A DNA stretch of 64,000 nucleotides from Amylostereum areolatum (GCA_012932865.1 SAXG01000004.1:1426001-1490000), one strand, 5' to 3'; counted from the stretch's first letter, positions 1 through 11,614 are shown. The notes: generated from the letters alone by a model not told the origin. Numbers and translations: made by a program.

Positions 1-633
1 GCGCGTCCTTTTCCAGCCCTTCGACAGCGCCTCCTGCCCTCCTCAACACCACTTCCGTCTGTATTCTCGCCCATGATGTCCTCAGAGGGGTCTTCCACTA
101 CCAAGTCGACGTCACCACCGCCTCAGAGCCTTCTCCAGGACCCGGAGTTCCACCTTCTCTTCGCGTCGAACTCGTAGGAATACACGATATGGCCTATGGC
201 ATTCCTGGGTTTGTCAGCACCGCGGCTTTGGGACCGCAAAGCCGACGCGGAGTGTGGATCGAGCGCATGAAGAACACGACGACGAGGCGTGTTATGGCTT
301 TCTCTACAGCTGCAGGGAAGGGTGCAACCGATGCTAGCGACGAAGTCGATGCGCCGGCACCGCAGGTGGAGGAGTCCGCAGCGCAGGACGAGGCCGGTTT
401 GGACGAGGACGAAGAAGATGAAGTGCCCCGGATGGCTGGAACGCCAATCAAAGCTCGCACCATCTACGAGTCCAGCTCGTACGACCTTCGTGGTACGTCT
501 GCTTCCATCGTCTACCCCAGGCAACTATGTTGATCTTGAGTTCTTCTCAGACGATTTACTGCATATGGCGTTTTCCGAGGTGACGGGGCGGATAGCGTTA
601 GGCACGCGCTCGGGAGAAATACGTATCATATAA
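1..633 (+). CDS. 3' end of an F-box/WD-like protein (5' truncated)
   Basis: The reading frame is open from base 3, so the gene starts outside the window. The visible part is about 190 residues with an acidic Asp/Glu stretch near 390-430. It ends in a short beta-strand-rich tail (GRIALGTRSGEIRII) like the last strand of WD40/F-box proteins common in agaricomycetes, and stops at 631-633. Joining the upstream frame to this tail needs removal of the segment 493-520, which begins GTACGT and ends CAG. At 28 nt that is much shorter than every other intron here, so either the donor is misplaced or there is an indel. The F-box itself is not visible, and the family call rests only on the tail. Confidence 0.45.
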
Positions 634-916
634 CCAAGGAAGAAGTCTGGACGCTGTACATGTGTGTTCATTCGCACTGCCACTCCCCTGCAATACGGGC
701 TGACCACAATACAGGTGTATATTAGTTTGAAGCACTGGATCGTTTTGACGCAATACCTGCCGACCCCAACACACGTACTCATTCCCTACAGCTCACCTGC
801 CGCTCGTCTTCTCATCTGTCGCCAAGACATCCGCGATGTTCTCACGTAGAAGCCAATCATCCAGATAATACACATATATGTACAAGATCAACCCTTTCCC
901 AAGCCTTGCGTGCCCT

Positions 917-1592
917 TTACTTCGCGACCGCTGCGATGCACTCGATCTCCACATCCGCGCCGAGCGGGAGCTTCGCGACCGCTGCGATGCACTCGATCTC
1001 CACATCCGCGCCGAGCGGGAGGGCTGCGACACCGATACACGTCCGCGCGGGGAAATTCCCCTTCTCGAAGAACTACAGTTCGTCCTACTCAACACCCAAC
1101 GGAAGGGCATGGTATAAGCGAAAACGAGGGACGCACCTCAGCGTAGGCCTCGTTCATGGGGACGAAGTCGCGCTTGAGGTCGGTGAGGAAGATGTTGACT
1201 TTGAGGATGTGCTCGAGGCCGGAGCCGGATGCTTTGAGGATGATGGCGAGGTTTTTGAGTGCGGTACGCTGTGTGGATGAGATCGAAGAGCGGGCGCGGC
1301 AGTTAGAGTGGAAGGGGACGCGCGGGTGGAGGGTCGGGACGCACGGTCTGCTCCTGCACGCCCCCGTCGACGAGTTTCATATCACGGGTAATCCCAATGT
1401 TACCAGAGGCGTAGACATTTCCCGCTGAGACGACCGCTTGGGCTGAAGGGTGCGAATGCGATCAGTGCGCCACAGTCAGATGATCCCGTGAGCAGGAGGT
1501 GGAGGTGGAGGTGGATGGAGGCGGCACGCACAGTAGATGGGAAGAGGAGGGACGGCATCCTCAGTAAATACGATGGTGCGGTCGGACGACAT
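917..1592 (-). CDS. RidA/YjgF-family imine deaminase
   Basis: Four exons (1592-1532, 1442-1345, 1268-1137, 1072-917) joined by introns of 89, 76 and 64 nt give 148 residues starting MSSDRTIVF. RidA proteins hydrolyse reactive enamine/imine intermediates from PLP enzymes and normally act as trimers. Family landmarks seen are the YASGNIG strand, the LKNLAIILKASGSGLEHI helix, the NEAYAEFF helix and the FPART segment with the substrate carboxylate-binding Arg at about residue 107. The protein is longer than the usual 125-135 residues because its last 17 residues are an exact second copy of the preceding 17. Exon phases close exactly, so the model is well supported. Confidence 0.94.
920..1021 (-). 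repeat. 51-bp exact tandem duplication in RidA 3' coding end
   Basis: Two identical 51-bp units (920-970 and 971-1021) lie in frame just before the RidA stop codon. Each encodes the 17-residue unit LPLGADVEIECIAAVAK, so the last beta-strand is present twice. Since 51 is a multiple of three, the frame is kept. Confidence 0.95.
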
Positions 1593-2008
1593 GACTATGA
1601 GTTGGTGTGGACGGGAGCGCGATGGGGAGAAGCAGCGCCGGAAAGCAGGGATATTTATGCGCGATGATCTTATCTCCAAAAGGCGTCGGTCCGACGATTT
1701 CCGCTGCGTCAGCTGCGAAGATACGTTACGAACCACGACCGAAAGCCCGATTCCCGGGAATATGTAGAAAAGCTGCATCGGACTCGACGGCGATATCATT
1801 AACGAGTGTGGTGAATTACAGGTATACGACAGACAAGAAAAACCCGCCATACAACCAGTCATTGTCCGGTTACATAACCGCAGAAGATCTACCATGGCTA
1901 CAACAACACTTGGAGCGATGGCCGATGGGCCGGAAACAAAAGTCCTAGGAGGTGGCACCACGTGGCACGGAAAGCTCAAAGCATCATCTTGACCACTAGC
2001 AACATGAT

Positions 2009-3334
2009 TCAGAGGAGTCCAAACGTGCCGACGCTGTGCGAGTTGAGATGATTGGCGCCATTTACGAGCGGAACGGCCTGCCCAATGGTGGTGTTCAAAC
2101 AATCCAGCAAAGTCGAGTCGACACCGGTCGGGAGAGCTGTGGCGGAAGCATTCACGTCGGGGCTGTAAACTGCCGAGTTGTTGTATCCGTCGAGGGTGAG
2201 GACCACGCTGCTCGCGCGGTAATACTGGATAGCCTGTTCAGGTTGAGGGTCCGGCAACGCTCCGATATACGACGCAGGCAACGTGCTCGTCGTTCCGTTG
2301 TTGAGAGACCTGCTACAGTTCGTCCTGATGGAGGTAATCAAAGAGATGACTGTCGCATTGTCAGCAAGGAGATGGAACACTGTCGGCGCGGAGCTGTTGG
2401 ACTGGAACGAAGCCTGCATCATGGGTCCTCCCGGTCGACTTGAATTGGTTGGCGAGCCGTACTGGAAAGAGCAATGCGAAAATATGTTTGAGGAATAGCC
2501 GTGAAAGCGTCGAAGGGGGGGAACTTACTTCGTCCGCCTCATCCAGGTAGGCAAGCGTGCCAATGCCAACGCCGACACCAGTGCCCCAAACAAGGGGCCA
2601 AAACCAGAACGGAAATCCTTGACCTCGAACGCTACGACCGAACGGAAGGCCGGGATATCCGCTCCCGTACGAGCTATGCTCTCAAGCTCAGCATCCATCC
2701 CGCTGTCGCAGAACACGCAAACTGCTTACCTTGTTCCGAAAATCTGGCCTCGCGTCCCTCCCCCAACCGTGCGGTTCGTGAAAGGGCCAGAAGTGATTAT
2801 AGTGTGACTACCACCTCCTGGACCGTAGGAGGTGGCGCTGGAAGACTTGTGCGCAGAAGTGGTAGGAAGGCCACTGACGGGGACAGAGGCTTTCTTGCCG
2901 GCTGAGAGGTGTGGCGTCAATGAGATAATGTGGCCTGATCGCGTTGCAGGTCAAAATCGCCCTTACCGTTGCTGTTGCTGCTCTTGCTACCCCCACCCCC
3001 TTTGCTACTGCCCCCACCGCTCTTGCTACCGCCCCCACCCTTGCTTCCACCACCACCACCACCACCACCACCTTTTCCACCACCGCCCTTTCGACGAGCA
3101 GGAGGATCATGAGGTGTGATGAAGGGAACGCGCATGATCTCCAACAGACAGGAAGAAAGCTGAAGGCGGGCGGACGGAATGGGGTGATCTGTGAAGAGGG
3201 AGAAATGGTGACAGGCCAAAAAATACAACGCGGTTAGCTTTTATACACGGAAGAAGTATGACTAGTGCGAGAACCAAGACCCCTAGACGCCTCCAATTGT
3301 TGGATCCCGCATTAAGTATCTTGTTTCCAACCAT
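2009..3334 (-). CDS. Gly-rich secreted/membrane glycoprotein, conserved in basidiomycetes
   Basis: The C-terminal part is well resolved: exons ending at 2967 and 2901-2730, 2673-2529, 2461-2009, with introns of 65, 56 and 67 nt and matching phases. A Gly/Ser/Lys repeat region (plus-strand low complexity about 2970-3075) is followed by a Ser/Thr linker. After that come a YGSGYPG segment, the motif FPFWFWPLVWG running into a Gly/Val-rich hydrophobic stretch, and an ectodomain with many N-x-S/T sites. The same order, Gly-rich then FPF(Y/W)FWP then N-glycosylated domain, occurs in uncharacterised basidiomycete proteins. No function is known to me. The 5' end is uncertain: a signal-like segment (residues VLVLALVILLP) lies at 3334-3230, but the splice into the Gly-rich exon is not resolved. 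Confidence 0.7.
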
Positions 3335-3494
3335 CTACAAAACAAATCGCATTGAGGCGGTGCTGGAGGACTTCAGGCCCACAGTACCTCGATGTGGCAC
3401 GCTGCCAGTACAAGCGTCACCGCCCTAGGAGGCATTTTATTTCACAGCACGCAGTGCTTCGCCTATAAGAATGTGCTGAAGCCCTAATGTTCGT

Positions 3495-3877
3495 CTAGAT
3501 TATAAGGTTCAGGGTCAGCATTCCATTACAGAGTCCGGATAACGCACGTTCAATCGAACATCCCGTACACCGCTTCGAATGCTTTGCCATACTTGCGCTA
3601 GGGTCCGTGAAGCTGTGAGGGCTGAGGGCTTCGGAAAACTTGAGCCACGACCAAACCGGATGCCGAACCGTGTTCTATGATAACATCGGCGCACAAAACG
3701 TAGTAGATTGCCAGTGCTGTGCAACATCGTACAAAAGAAACGGTTGAAGATTCTGCCTTCGAAAATGAGGAGACGTACCTTTTCAGCGTTCAGTGGCACC
3801 GATACGATGAATGTGGCGCATCGCTTTTGGTGGCTCTCGAGGTAGGACGTGGCGCGTGAAGTGAGTGGCAAGCCCAA
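3495..3877 (-). CDS. Small protein of 92 residues, unknown
   Basis: Two exons (3877-3779 and 3674-3495) with a 104-nt intron that starts GTACGT and ends CATAG, giving a 92-residue product beginning MGLPLTSRATSYLESHQKR. The second exon continues in phase and contains a Cys pair (RCTGCS). I do not recognise a family. The start codon lies only 136 bp from the divergent ARG1 start at 4014, so the two genes would share one promoter region. The long intron and short product lower confidence. Confidence 0.4.
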
Positions 3878-4013
3878 AGCGTGCCAATTAGACCATCGGT
3901 AGATCGGGGTATCGGCACTATCGGCATTTGATCACGTGCGTATCATTGACTCCGATGCTTTTCGAACGAGCCCTTCGCCTTCCTGTCAATTCCTTTTCTT
4001 CTTTATCGCTATC

Positions 4014-5719
4014 ATGTCTGAATCCAAAGGCCGTGTTCTTCTCGCTTACTCTGGAGGCCTTGGTATGCACCCGAGATTCAGTGACTGTGCAATAGCGAGC
4101 TGATGCCAATATCGCAGACACCTCCTGTATCCTCGCATGGCTCATCGACGAGGGGTACGAAGTCTATGCATTCATGGCAGATGTTGGGCAGGAGGAGGTG
4201 TGTCTTCTCTTTTACGGGTTCCATCCGATGTTCACTGAGGGATTACGATATCTAGGACTTTGAAGCTGCACGCAAAAAGGCTTTATTGGTCGGCGCTAAG
4301 AAGTTCTTCCTCGAGGTGCGTTATATCTAGGCTGGCATCGCCCGCATCTCTCATCCTTCATTATACAGGATCTTAGGCGTGAATTTGTAACAGAGCTGAT
4401 CTACCCCGCCGTCCAAGCAAACGCAATCTATGAGGTGCTTACAGTCGCCGCTTCCTGAATTCGTTTCCCTGACATCTCAACATCTATGCAGAATGTCTAT
4501 CTTCTCGGAACATCCCTCGCACGTCCGGTCATTGCGCGGGGAATGATCGATGTCGCCGATAGGGAGGGATGCGAGTAAGTTTCTTATCCTTTCCTCGTTC
4601 CCTGCCTCATGGTGAATGTTTAGTTTCGTCTCGCACGGTTGTACGGGCAAGGGGAATGACCAAGTCCGATTCGAACTCGCCTTCTACGGCTTGAAGCCCG
4701 ACATTAAGGTCGTCGCGCCATGGCGAGTTCCTGGTGCGAACTCCCCCGTCGTTATCCGCCGTCTGTATCTAACACGGGCGTAGAATTTTACAACCGCTTC
4801 CCCGGCCGCCAGGCTCTTCTTGCCTACGCCGCCGAGAAGCAGATCCCTGTCGCTCAGACCACCTCCAAGCCTTGGTCCACCGACGAGAACCTGTTCCACA
4901 TCTCTTATGAGGCTGGTATCCTCGAGGACCCCGACGTCACTCCCCCCGCGGATATGTGGAAGTTGACCCAATCCATCGAGGAGGCACCAACGACCCCTGA
5001 GCGTATCTCGATCGAGTTCAAGGCTGGCCTTCCTGTCAAGGTCACTTCCGGCTCGGACACTTACACCGATCCCGTCGACATCTTCCTGAACCTCAATGCG
5101 CTCGGACGCAAACACGGTATCGGCCGCATCGACATCGTTGAAAATCGTTTCATCGGCGTCAAGTCGCGCGGCTGCTACGAGTCTCCTGGCGCGACAATCC
5201 TCCGCGCGGCGCACGTCGACCTGGAGGGTCTCACGCTCGACCGTAACGTCCGTGCGCTCCGCGACCAATTCATCACCATCGAGCTCAGCCGCATCTTGTA
5301 CAACGGCCACTTCTTCACGCCGGAGCGCGAGTTCGTTACAAGCGCGATCCCCGCCAGCCAGCGTACGGTAAACGGTCTTGTGCGTCTCAAGCTCTACAAG
5401 GGCAACGTCGTCGTCGAGGGCCGTTCCTCTGAGGAGGTATGTGCTTACGCATCCTATCATATCCTGCCGATGCCAAACTGCTTCTCATAGGGCCTATACG
5501 ACGAAAAGCAATCCTCCATGGACGAGCTCGGCGGCTTCGAGCCGACCGACACCTCCGGCTTCATCCAGATCGAGTCGATCAGGATCAAAAAGTACGTCGA
5601 TCTACGCTCTCCCGCTCGTGGATCTGTTGGCTAACTAGGCTTTCAGGTGGGCCCAGGCCAACGCCCGCAAGGATCAAACTGGCGTCGCACCAAAAGACGT
5701 TTATGGCGTTCGTGCTTGA
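4014..5719 (+). CDS. ARG1: Argininosuccinate synthase
   Basis: Nine exons (4014-4062, 4118-4197, 4256-4315, 4369-4434, 4492-4574, 4624-4733, 4784-5436, 5491-5591, 5647-5719) give 424 residues; yeast Arg1 has about 420. The enzyme joins citrulline and aspartate using ATP in arginine biosynthesis and the urea cycle. The N-terminal ATP pyrophosphatase motif SGGLDTS is at residues 13-19. [14 protein letters not shown], the [12 protein letters not shown] segment and the [12 protein letters not shown] segment of the citrulline/aspartate-binding domain follow in the expected order. Every junction closes in phase. The start is the first ATG that gives the conserved [10 protein letters not shown] beginning. 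It is a housekeeping gene with no sign of damage. Confidence 0.97.
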
Positions 5720-6090
5720 ATTGGACAGGAAATCCCCCAAAGTGTAGAACAGCTGTTCTTGATTCAGAACAATCCAATGTAACCTTGTGACGGATCTTTT
5801 AGACCTCGCGACGGTCCCTACCAGTTCAGCCCGATGAGATGTCTCGCGCCATTTCCACGGGATTGGCGTGGCGCGGCGTCTAAGCGATCCGCCCACATTT
5901 GCACGATTCGCGCTTAGATGCGTGCGGTGGTGTACTCTACTACTTTGTGAGTGCTTCACTAGCACTGCATGAATGTTGACACGGTAGTTGTACCGTCGAT
6001 TATATGGGGTATGGGCGACTATAAACGAATGCTATCACAAGTAGACCGACACTTGTCTAGTATTCGACGAGACGTTCCCGATGGTCACGA

Positions 6091-7060
6091 TCAAGAAGAG
6101 TAGTGACTGCGATGCCCCGCGGAAGATTCCACGGGCTCGACGTCGTATTGGATGATCTTCTCGACGTTGATATGGAGCTATTGGTGCAAACGAGGGCGAG
6201 CCCTTCTGAGTGAGTTTCTACTCACCAGCTCCTCCGACGATGCATGACCGACCTTGGCGGGCGTATCGCGCTCGAACTCTTCCAGCGCGGAGTTCGTCGA
6301 CTGCAGGGCATAGACGTGTTGATCGGTTCAGAAGGGGTTACAAAAGGAAAGGGATGGGATGAATGACCGACCTCGGCTGGAAGACGCATCATAAATGACT
6401 GCTGCGTGCCTCTTCGGCGGAAGGCGTGCGCGAAAGACGGGAAGGGAAGGGATCCGGTGTCGTCTATCGGAGGTTGGGATTGTCCACGTAAAGAATGGCG
6501 TGTATTGAGTCTGGCAGCGAAGAACATATCAGGAATGGGTAAGGTGGGCTGGTTAAAGATCGGGCACGTGCGTTATAAGTAGGGAGTTGGCGTAGACTGC
6601 GTTTGAGGTCAGCGCATGCAGGTAGGAGATCCAGGAATGCCACGTACGCTTGGAGATAGCAAAATGTATTCCGAGAAAGACGAGATTATAAGGCATTGTA
6701 AGCCACTGCTTCAAAGCGTAAGGTATTGACAGGCCAGAAAGGTCGAAGCCAACTTACGCAAACCAATGTTACAACTGTAGCGATGCTGCAGGAATGGGGC
6801 TAAGACATCGGAGAGTGAGAAACGACAGCGTACGCACCAAGTAAGAGCGCCACCATTGAAGGAGTAAATCATAATCAAGTCAATGACATGGTCCATGCTG
6901 CGAAAGTAAGATCAGACCACAGTTTAAACGTGAAGAAAGAAGCGCATACTTCTCAAAACCCGTGCGACTGTTCCGCAGGTAATAGCACATGACCAAGGCG
7001 ATCAGAATATCTAAAGCTGAAGAAAGAGCAAGACCGAGCGTGAAGACCCACTGTGCCATT
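6091..7060 (-). pseudogene. DUF6534 seven-helix protein gene, 3' half
   Basis: This is the C-terminal half of a DUF6534-type fungal membrane protein. It carries the hallmark helix ALDILIALVMCYYLRNSRTGF, then MDHVIDLIMIYSFNGGALT, MPYNLVFLGIHFAISKLYAN and a Pro/Ser-rich tail ending at 6091. Exons read from phase are 6950-7060 or a little beyond, 6838-6897, 6758-6785, 6648-6705, 6572-6596, 6372-6510, 6226-6300 and 6091-6177. The intron 6511-6571 uses a GC donor. No N-terminal helices lie directly upstream. The matching N-terminal half is found at 9709-10720 on the same strand, so the gene appears to be split by an insertion. The tail exons show no stops or frameshifts, which suggests a recent event. 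Confidence 0.75.
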
Positions 7061-7099
7061 GCGCGGGGAGTGTCAGGGAAATGCGCATGCGGGGGCAAC

Positions 7100-9700
7100 C
7101 GGTTGGATAATACATCCTTTAATACAAATCCTTTAATACAAAGAGAGACGCGGTGGAGCGCTGCGTCACGTCACGACACAAACCGCGAGACAAGTGAGCT
7201 TTCTGATTGGTTGTGGGACAACAGCCACGTCATCGTAACGCGACGCGTGACAAGTCGCGTTGACAAATGCACGTGGCTGCTTGCGTCATCCTAGGCTTGC
7301 GCGTCGGCCGGGTCGCCGCGTCGCTCTTCGTCTTGACCTCCACCACGTACTTGGCCACCGTCATACCTTCCCACTCTCTATGGCACCTCTACGCACCGCC
7401 GTTAGCGTCAAAGTAGCCTCCATGGCACAGCCCTACTTATACCTTTTACTTTGTATATCAGAAAACAAATTCAAATCAATTTTCCTCCAAAGCAATGTTT
7501 GTGCAGCAACATGGACGTGTTTTGTCGCTTCGGTCACGATGACCGCGTCGCTCCCACCCCCCCTGATTGGATTTATTTATATATCTAGAGATTTTTCGGG
7601 AAATTTCCTCGGTGCTCGGATGAGGCGTGGTGGTCCCGAGCTCGAGTGATGTACGACACGACCCGACCCGACACGACACAGTACAGCACACCCTGTCATC
7701 TGCATCCAGTGCATCTCGGTGCGTTCATCTGGATCATGTGCGCATTTTCTTTCTCTCTTGCGAGACGAACTGACATGTACTATTTGTGCAGAAGAATCTA
7801 TGCGAGTTGGGGGTGACATTGGCTGGCCATTGGGACGGTGCACCGAGCAGGAACGCAGGTCCACTGATTCCGTCCAAGATGCAGCCCCCAGAAACAGTGC
7901 CCATTCAACCTCCTCGCAAGCGAACGAGAACACGGCCGTCCAGGTATGACTGACCTTAACAAACTGATCAATGTCCTTGCTTACTATATTGTTGTCTACA
8001 GCTTTCCTCGGCTGACGCCATTGGCCACCGCCGGTCTTGAGTGCGAGCACAACGACATCCTCAGGATCCTGAAGGTCCGCAACAGCATTGTATTGTGTCG
8101 TCCACGTCCGAATCAACGACAGGTGACACGATAATGCAAGAACCCAACCAACCAGCAAGCCTCGAACGGAGCTTTCATAGATGGTACGTGCATACAGTAT
8201 CAATCAATGTGATAGTAAAGGCTTTACTGATCCTTTTGTTATCCATATCACAGGTGATATGTCCTCATCGACATTGCATATTCGCAGGCCTACTCGGCCC
8301 TCGGCGACTTGCTTCCTACGCCCCCAAGGACTCCAGCTCTGAACCCTCAAGGAACAGAACAACCCACTCTGCTATCGAAATGGCAGATTGCCAAGAGAGC
8401 CCGACACGAGCGAGAGCATTTGGGACCGTCACAAACCCCTCTACTGTAGGCGGCTGTAGTTTGGCAACTCGCAACCGGTGTCACATGACCGTGGGAGCGG
8501 GTAGAGGAGGGCAACCCGGCCTCGGGGACGGGGGACATCCACTTTAGGCAACGCAACCTCTTGTGAGTGAGCTCTCCCAAAGGGCCAAAGCTGTCCTATG
8601 TAGCGTCGAGTGATCATCCTCACGCTTTGGCCCATTACACTGTACACGAATCTGTATATGAATACAAGGTTTTGTGCACACTGACCACCTTATTTGTCAC
8701 TGAGTGCTGATTAGCTCAGGACCCCTGAAATTCCCTATAAATGATTCATCTCGGACCACCGAAAATTTGGGCCTTATGGGAACCTATGTATGGTACTCTC
8801 CACCGAAAATGGGCCCCGTAGGGCCGACATGTTGGAGCTAAGAACCACTGAAAAGGAACCCGCCCGTCCGAAGTCCCATCTTCACCACCGAAAATGGTAA
8901 GCATCTGAACACGCCGAGGATCTGTCAGTTCCAATCACAAGTATTTTGCATATTTTGCTTCCCATGGGTCTATGGAAGCAAACTAGGCATGTTATAGCAA
9001 GCTTGTGCATAAAATGAGAGTTCTGCTCTGGAAACCTCGACGCCGAAGGCGTGGGAAATTAGACTATTTTTAGATATGTATAGTCTAAGAACCACTGAAA
9101 ACGGCTGACTTGAAAAAATCTATCATGTAAATCACCGAAAATGGCCCAAATTCTGTCCCAGCGCACCACCGAAAACAGGTCACCCTGGGATGAATGCTCT
9201 ATAGGGAATTTCAGGGGTCCTATTAGCTCATGAGGCTGGCAGCGCTGCGGCGGTTTGTAGAAAACAAAATACAATATGAGCGAACCTCATGTCGATTTCG
9301 TACTTGGTGCCGCTGGTGACGTATTCTTGAGGGTTTTTGACCTTTTTTTTGCGAAAATTAAGCATGGGTAAGCGGAAAGCAACTCAGCCTCGGGGACAGG
9401 AGACAACCCGCAAATTAGGCAACCGCAACCGACCCCCGGGGACAGGGGACGTTGCCTAACGTCGGCCGCGTACAGTAGGCATCCCGGCTACAGTTTCCCT
9501 ACTATCGGACTGCGAGTTGAATCTTCTACACTTCATGCTTAGTACTTAGTTATGCTTATTTGTTGCTTATTTGAATACAATCACCACAGCCTTGCTACTT
9601 GAATGAGTGCAATGCACGGGTCTATGCTAGTACACCTACAACGCGTACAAACCCGCTGTAGCTTTGTAGGGTGGCCCTGCATGACGTCAGTCACCGCCAA
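7100..9700. other. Inserted segment separating two halves of a DUF6534 gene
   Basis: About 2.6 kb lies between the two halves of one membrane-protein gene. It contains a 504-bp MITE (8718-9221), a 14-bp unit repeated in tandem near 7112-7140, and a possible spliced plus-strand ORF at about 7790-8452. That ORF has a basic PPRKRTRTRP stretch and a C-terminal exon reading LLPTPPRTPALNPQGTEQ; I cannot identify it. Degenerate repeats of the form CCTCGGGGAC-A/G-GG occur at 8518 and 9388. I found no transposase or reverse transcriptase frame and no clear terminal repeats for the whole segment, so it may be several nested insertions. Confidence 0.5.
8718..9221. mobile_element. hAT-like MITE, 504 bp
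   Basis: Perfect 22-bp terminal inverted repeats (AGGACCCCTGAAATTCCC plus TATA) occupy 8718-8739 and 9200-9221. They are flanked by an 8-bp direct repeat ATTAGCTC at 8710-8717 and 9222-9229. Eight-base target duplications are characteristic of hAT transposons. The interior has no long ORF but repeats a CACCGAAAA-type motif about seven times (for example near 8756, 8799, 8885, 9130 and 9166). These resemble the subterminal transposase-binding repeats of hAT elements. It is a non-autonomous element. Confidence 0.88.
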
Positions 9701-9708
9701 CAGCTTAC

Positions 9709-10720
9709 TGAATTTGCGCTACCCACATCTCCACGGTTGACGCGATAGCGGCCACTAGAATCGCATACAATGTGAGCGGGATGTTTACGGCGGAGTTGAA
9801 TGAACACCATGCCTAGGCGCCCAAAGGTGAGGAGGATCTGGGATTTGGGGATCAGGCATCCGCAGCATCGCGAGCACATGTGAAGGAATACACACGAGCG
9901 GCGTCGTGACAAACCAATTTTGCTGGCTCACTGGGATTGGCGGTCAGTCACAGCCATTGGTCGTTGGTTTGCCGACGACGTACGGCGGAAGACACGATGG
10001 CAAAAGAATCTAGCGAGAGATGATTTAATTTTAAGAAAGGGGACCTGTGATCGACGAAAATGCTCACAAGTGCACGACAAATGTCATCGTTGCCTGAGGA
10101 AAAGGGGTGAGAAACAGGCGAACAGGTGTACCGTGTTGCCTACCGTGAATCCAACCGTCAACTATTTTCGAGTGAGCGTTGGACAGAGCAGGTTATGCAG
10201 AGATAGAACGTCCGCACCGCTATCTCCCTGTGGGAAAAGGTTATACGCGAGCGGAGACGAAGCAGTCTGCTCATGACGCACATAATAATATTGTCTGTGT
10301 TTGCGTTGCCATACTCTGTTACAAAGTACTTCCAGGTCGCAGAGCAGATGAGAATGGTATGGATGACATCGATCGCCCTGGAAGTTTCGGGTGTTAGGAG
10401 CGTTTAGAGTTGCGAGAGTTCGACGTTCAACGTTCACTCACCACACCAGTGCGACCTAACGACAATGTTTGGCTGAGCTACGTGGCCGATAAGTCTGTAA
10501 AGTCAATAGACGCACCAATGCCTTTAGCCGCAAGACGTCCATCTGGTACACGCGAAAGTACAAGAACGTCTGCACGGTCACCACCCCGGACAAGCTGGTG
10601 CGCCGACAGTGTTGAGCCCGTTGTACATGCACGGGAGTCAAGAATAACGCACGCCAATGAGGCCAGGCCACCTAGAAGGATCGGACCCAGCGACGTCTTT
10701 ACGTTCAAGACAGCCGACAT
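9709..10720 (-). pseudogene. DUF6534 seven-helix protein gene, 5' half
   Basis: This is the N-terminal half of a DUF6534-type protein, starting MSAVLNVKTSLGPILLGGLA at 10720. Exons fixed by phase are 10653-10720, 10516-10594, a 14-nt exon 10442-10455, 10282-10377, and a last one at 9709-9812. Hallmarks are GVVTVQTFLYFRVY, AIDVIHTILICSATWKYF and MTFVVHLFFCHRVFR (about 9990-10110). The last recognisable exon reads ILVAAIASTVEMWVAQI and ends at a GTAAGC donor at 9708. In intact homologues the next segment is the one found at 7060-6950, so 5' and 3' halves are about 2.6 kb apart. I found no acceptor in the 3' half that joins in phase, which argues for disruption and not for one very long intron. 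Confidence 0.72.
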
Positions 10721-10759
10721 CTTGACGGGCTAGCGGGGAGGAGATGAGGCAAAGGGTGC

Positions 10760-11600
10760 CGGGGGATGTTGCGCTGGTCTATATACTCTGTAACTCCGCT
10801 TTTTTGATGTTGGAAGAACGACGATGGGGGTGAGAAGCAATGGGCAACCAAATCACTCTGAGACATGTCCAGGCTTTCGTAAGTGCCGGCGGCCGACCTT
10901 GCGGACCAGGTGCGCCGGTTCATCCTGACTTCAGGACGTTATGCAGTGCCAGGAAGGTGGAGCGACGGCTAAGCGACTTCGCGAAGACCAAAGGAGGATT
11001 TGGGTTGGTTGACAGGGAAATTTGGTTCCGTTGGGTATTACCTTTAATTGAATCATCGCCGTGAGTGTGCCCATTTGAAATACTAAGGCTCGCAAGAACC
11101 ACATAAGCAAGACTTGCTGACCTTGTGCTGGCCTAGTCCACAAAGGCGTCGTCGCCTTTCACTTTCTCAAATAACTCGGACGTCGCATTTACCTGCTTCC
11201 GAAGCCAAGATGCTGGCGAAAGTTGCCGGTCACCGCCCGTTGGCCGCCCGGGCTCTGTACCAATCGTGTGGAGAGCAACGGTCAGAGGCGTATAGCACTG
11301 CAGGACCTGAAGCTGAAGCTTCCTAGACATTTTCTTACCCATATTCATCTGACTTACCTTCCTCCAAAAGGGTCTCGAACTGTATGGTGTTGGCTGGAGG
11401 GACTGGCACAGCACGAGACGACTCAGACGCGAATGGATTCGCATCACGTGCGTCGCGTCGCGGAACCGGCGCTAATGCCTCCCACTTCAATTCGACTCGG
11501 ATCAAGCTTGCTCTCTCCGTCCACCGTCGCCTGCTTCCTGTTCGCATTTGCCCTGGCACTTTCACGATATACAACTCAACATACCTCGAGGAACAGGATA
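10760..11600. other. Spacer with unassigned minus-strand ORFs
   Basis: Between the DUF6534 half and VPS34 there are several minus-strand open stretches, about 11133-11280 and 11360-11550. They carry plausible GT/AG signals, but no combination gave a consistent multi-exon frame or a recognisable family. A divergent small gene sharing the VPS34 promoter is possible but not supported. Confidence 0.3.
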
Positions 11601-11614
11601 ATCTCCTGTAACGG

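Noticed and set aside
8512..9432. Two partly matching stretches (8512-8560 and 9386-9432) that might be terminal repeats of the inserted segment
   Set aside because: Similarity is patchy, they are not at the edges of the insert, and no target duplication goes with them.
10760..11560. Minus-strand exons that might form a gene divergent from VPS34
   Set aside because: Candidate exons could not be joined in phase into a protein with a recognisable domain.
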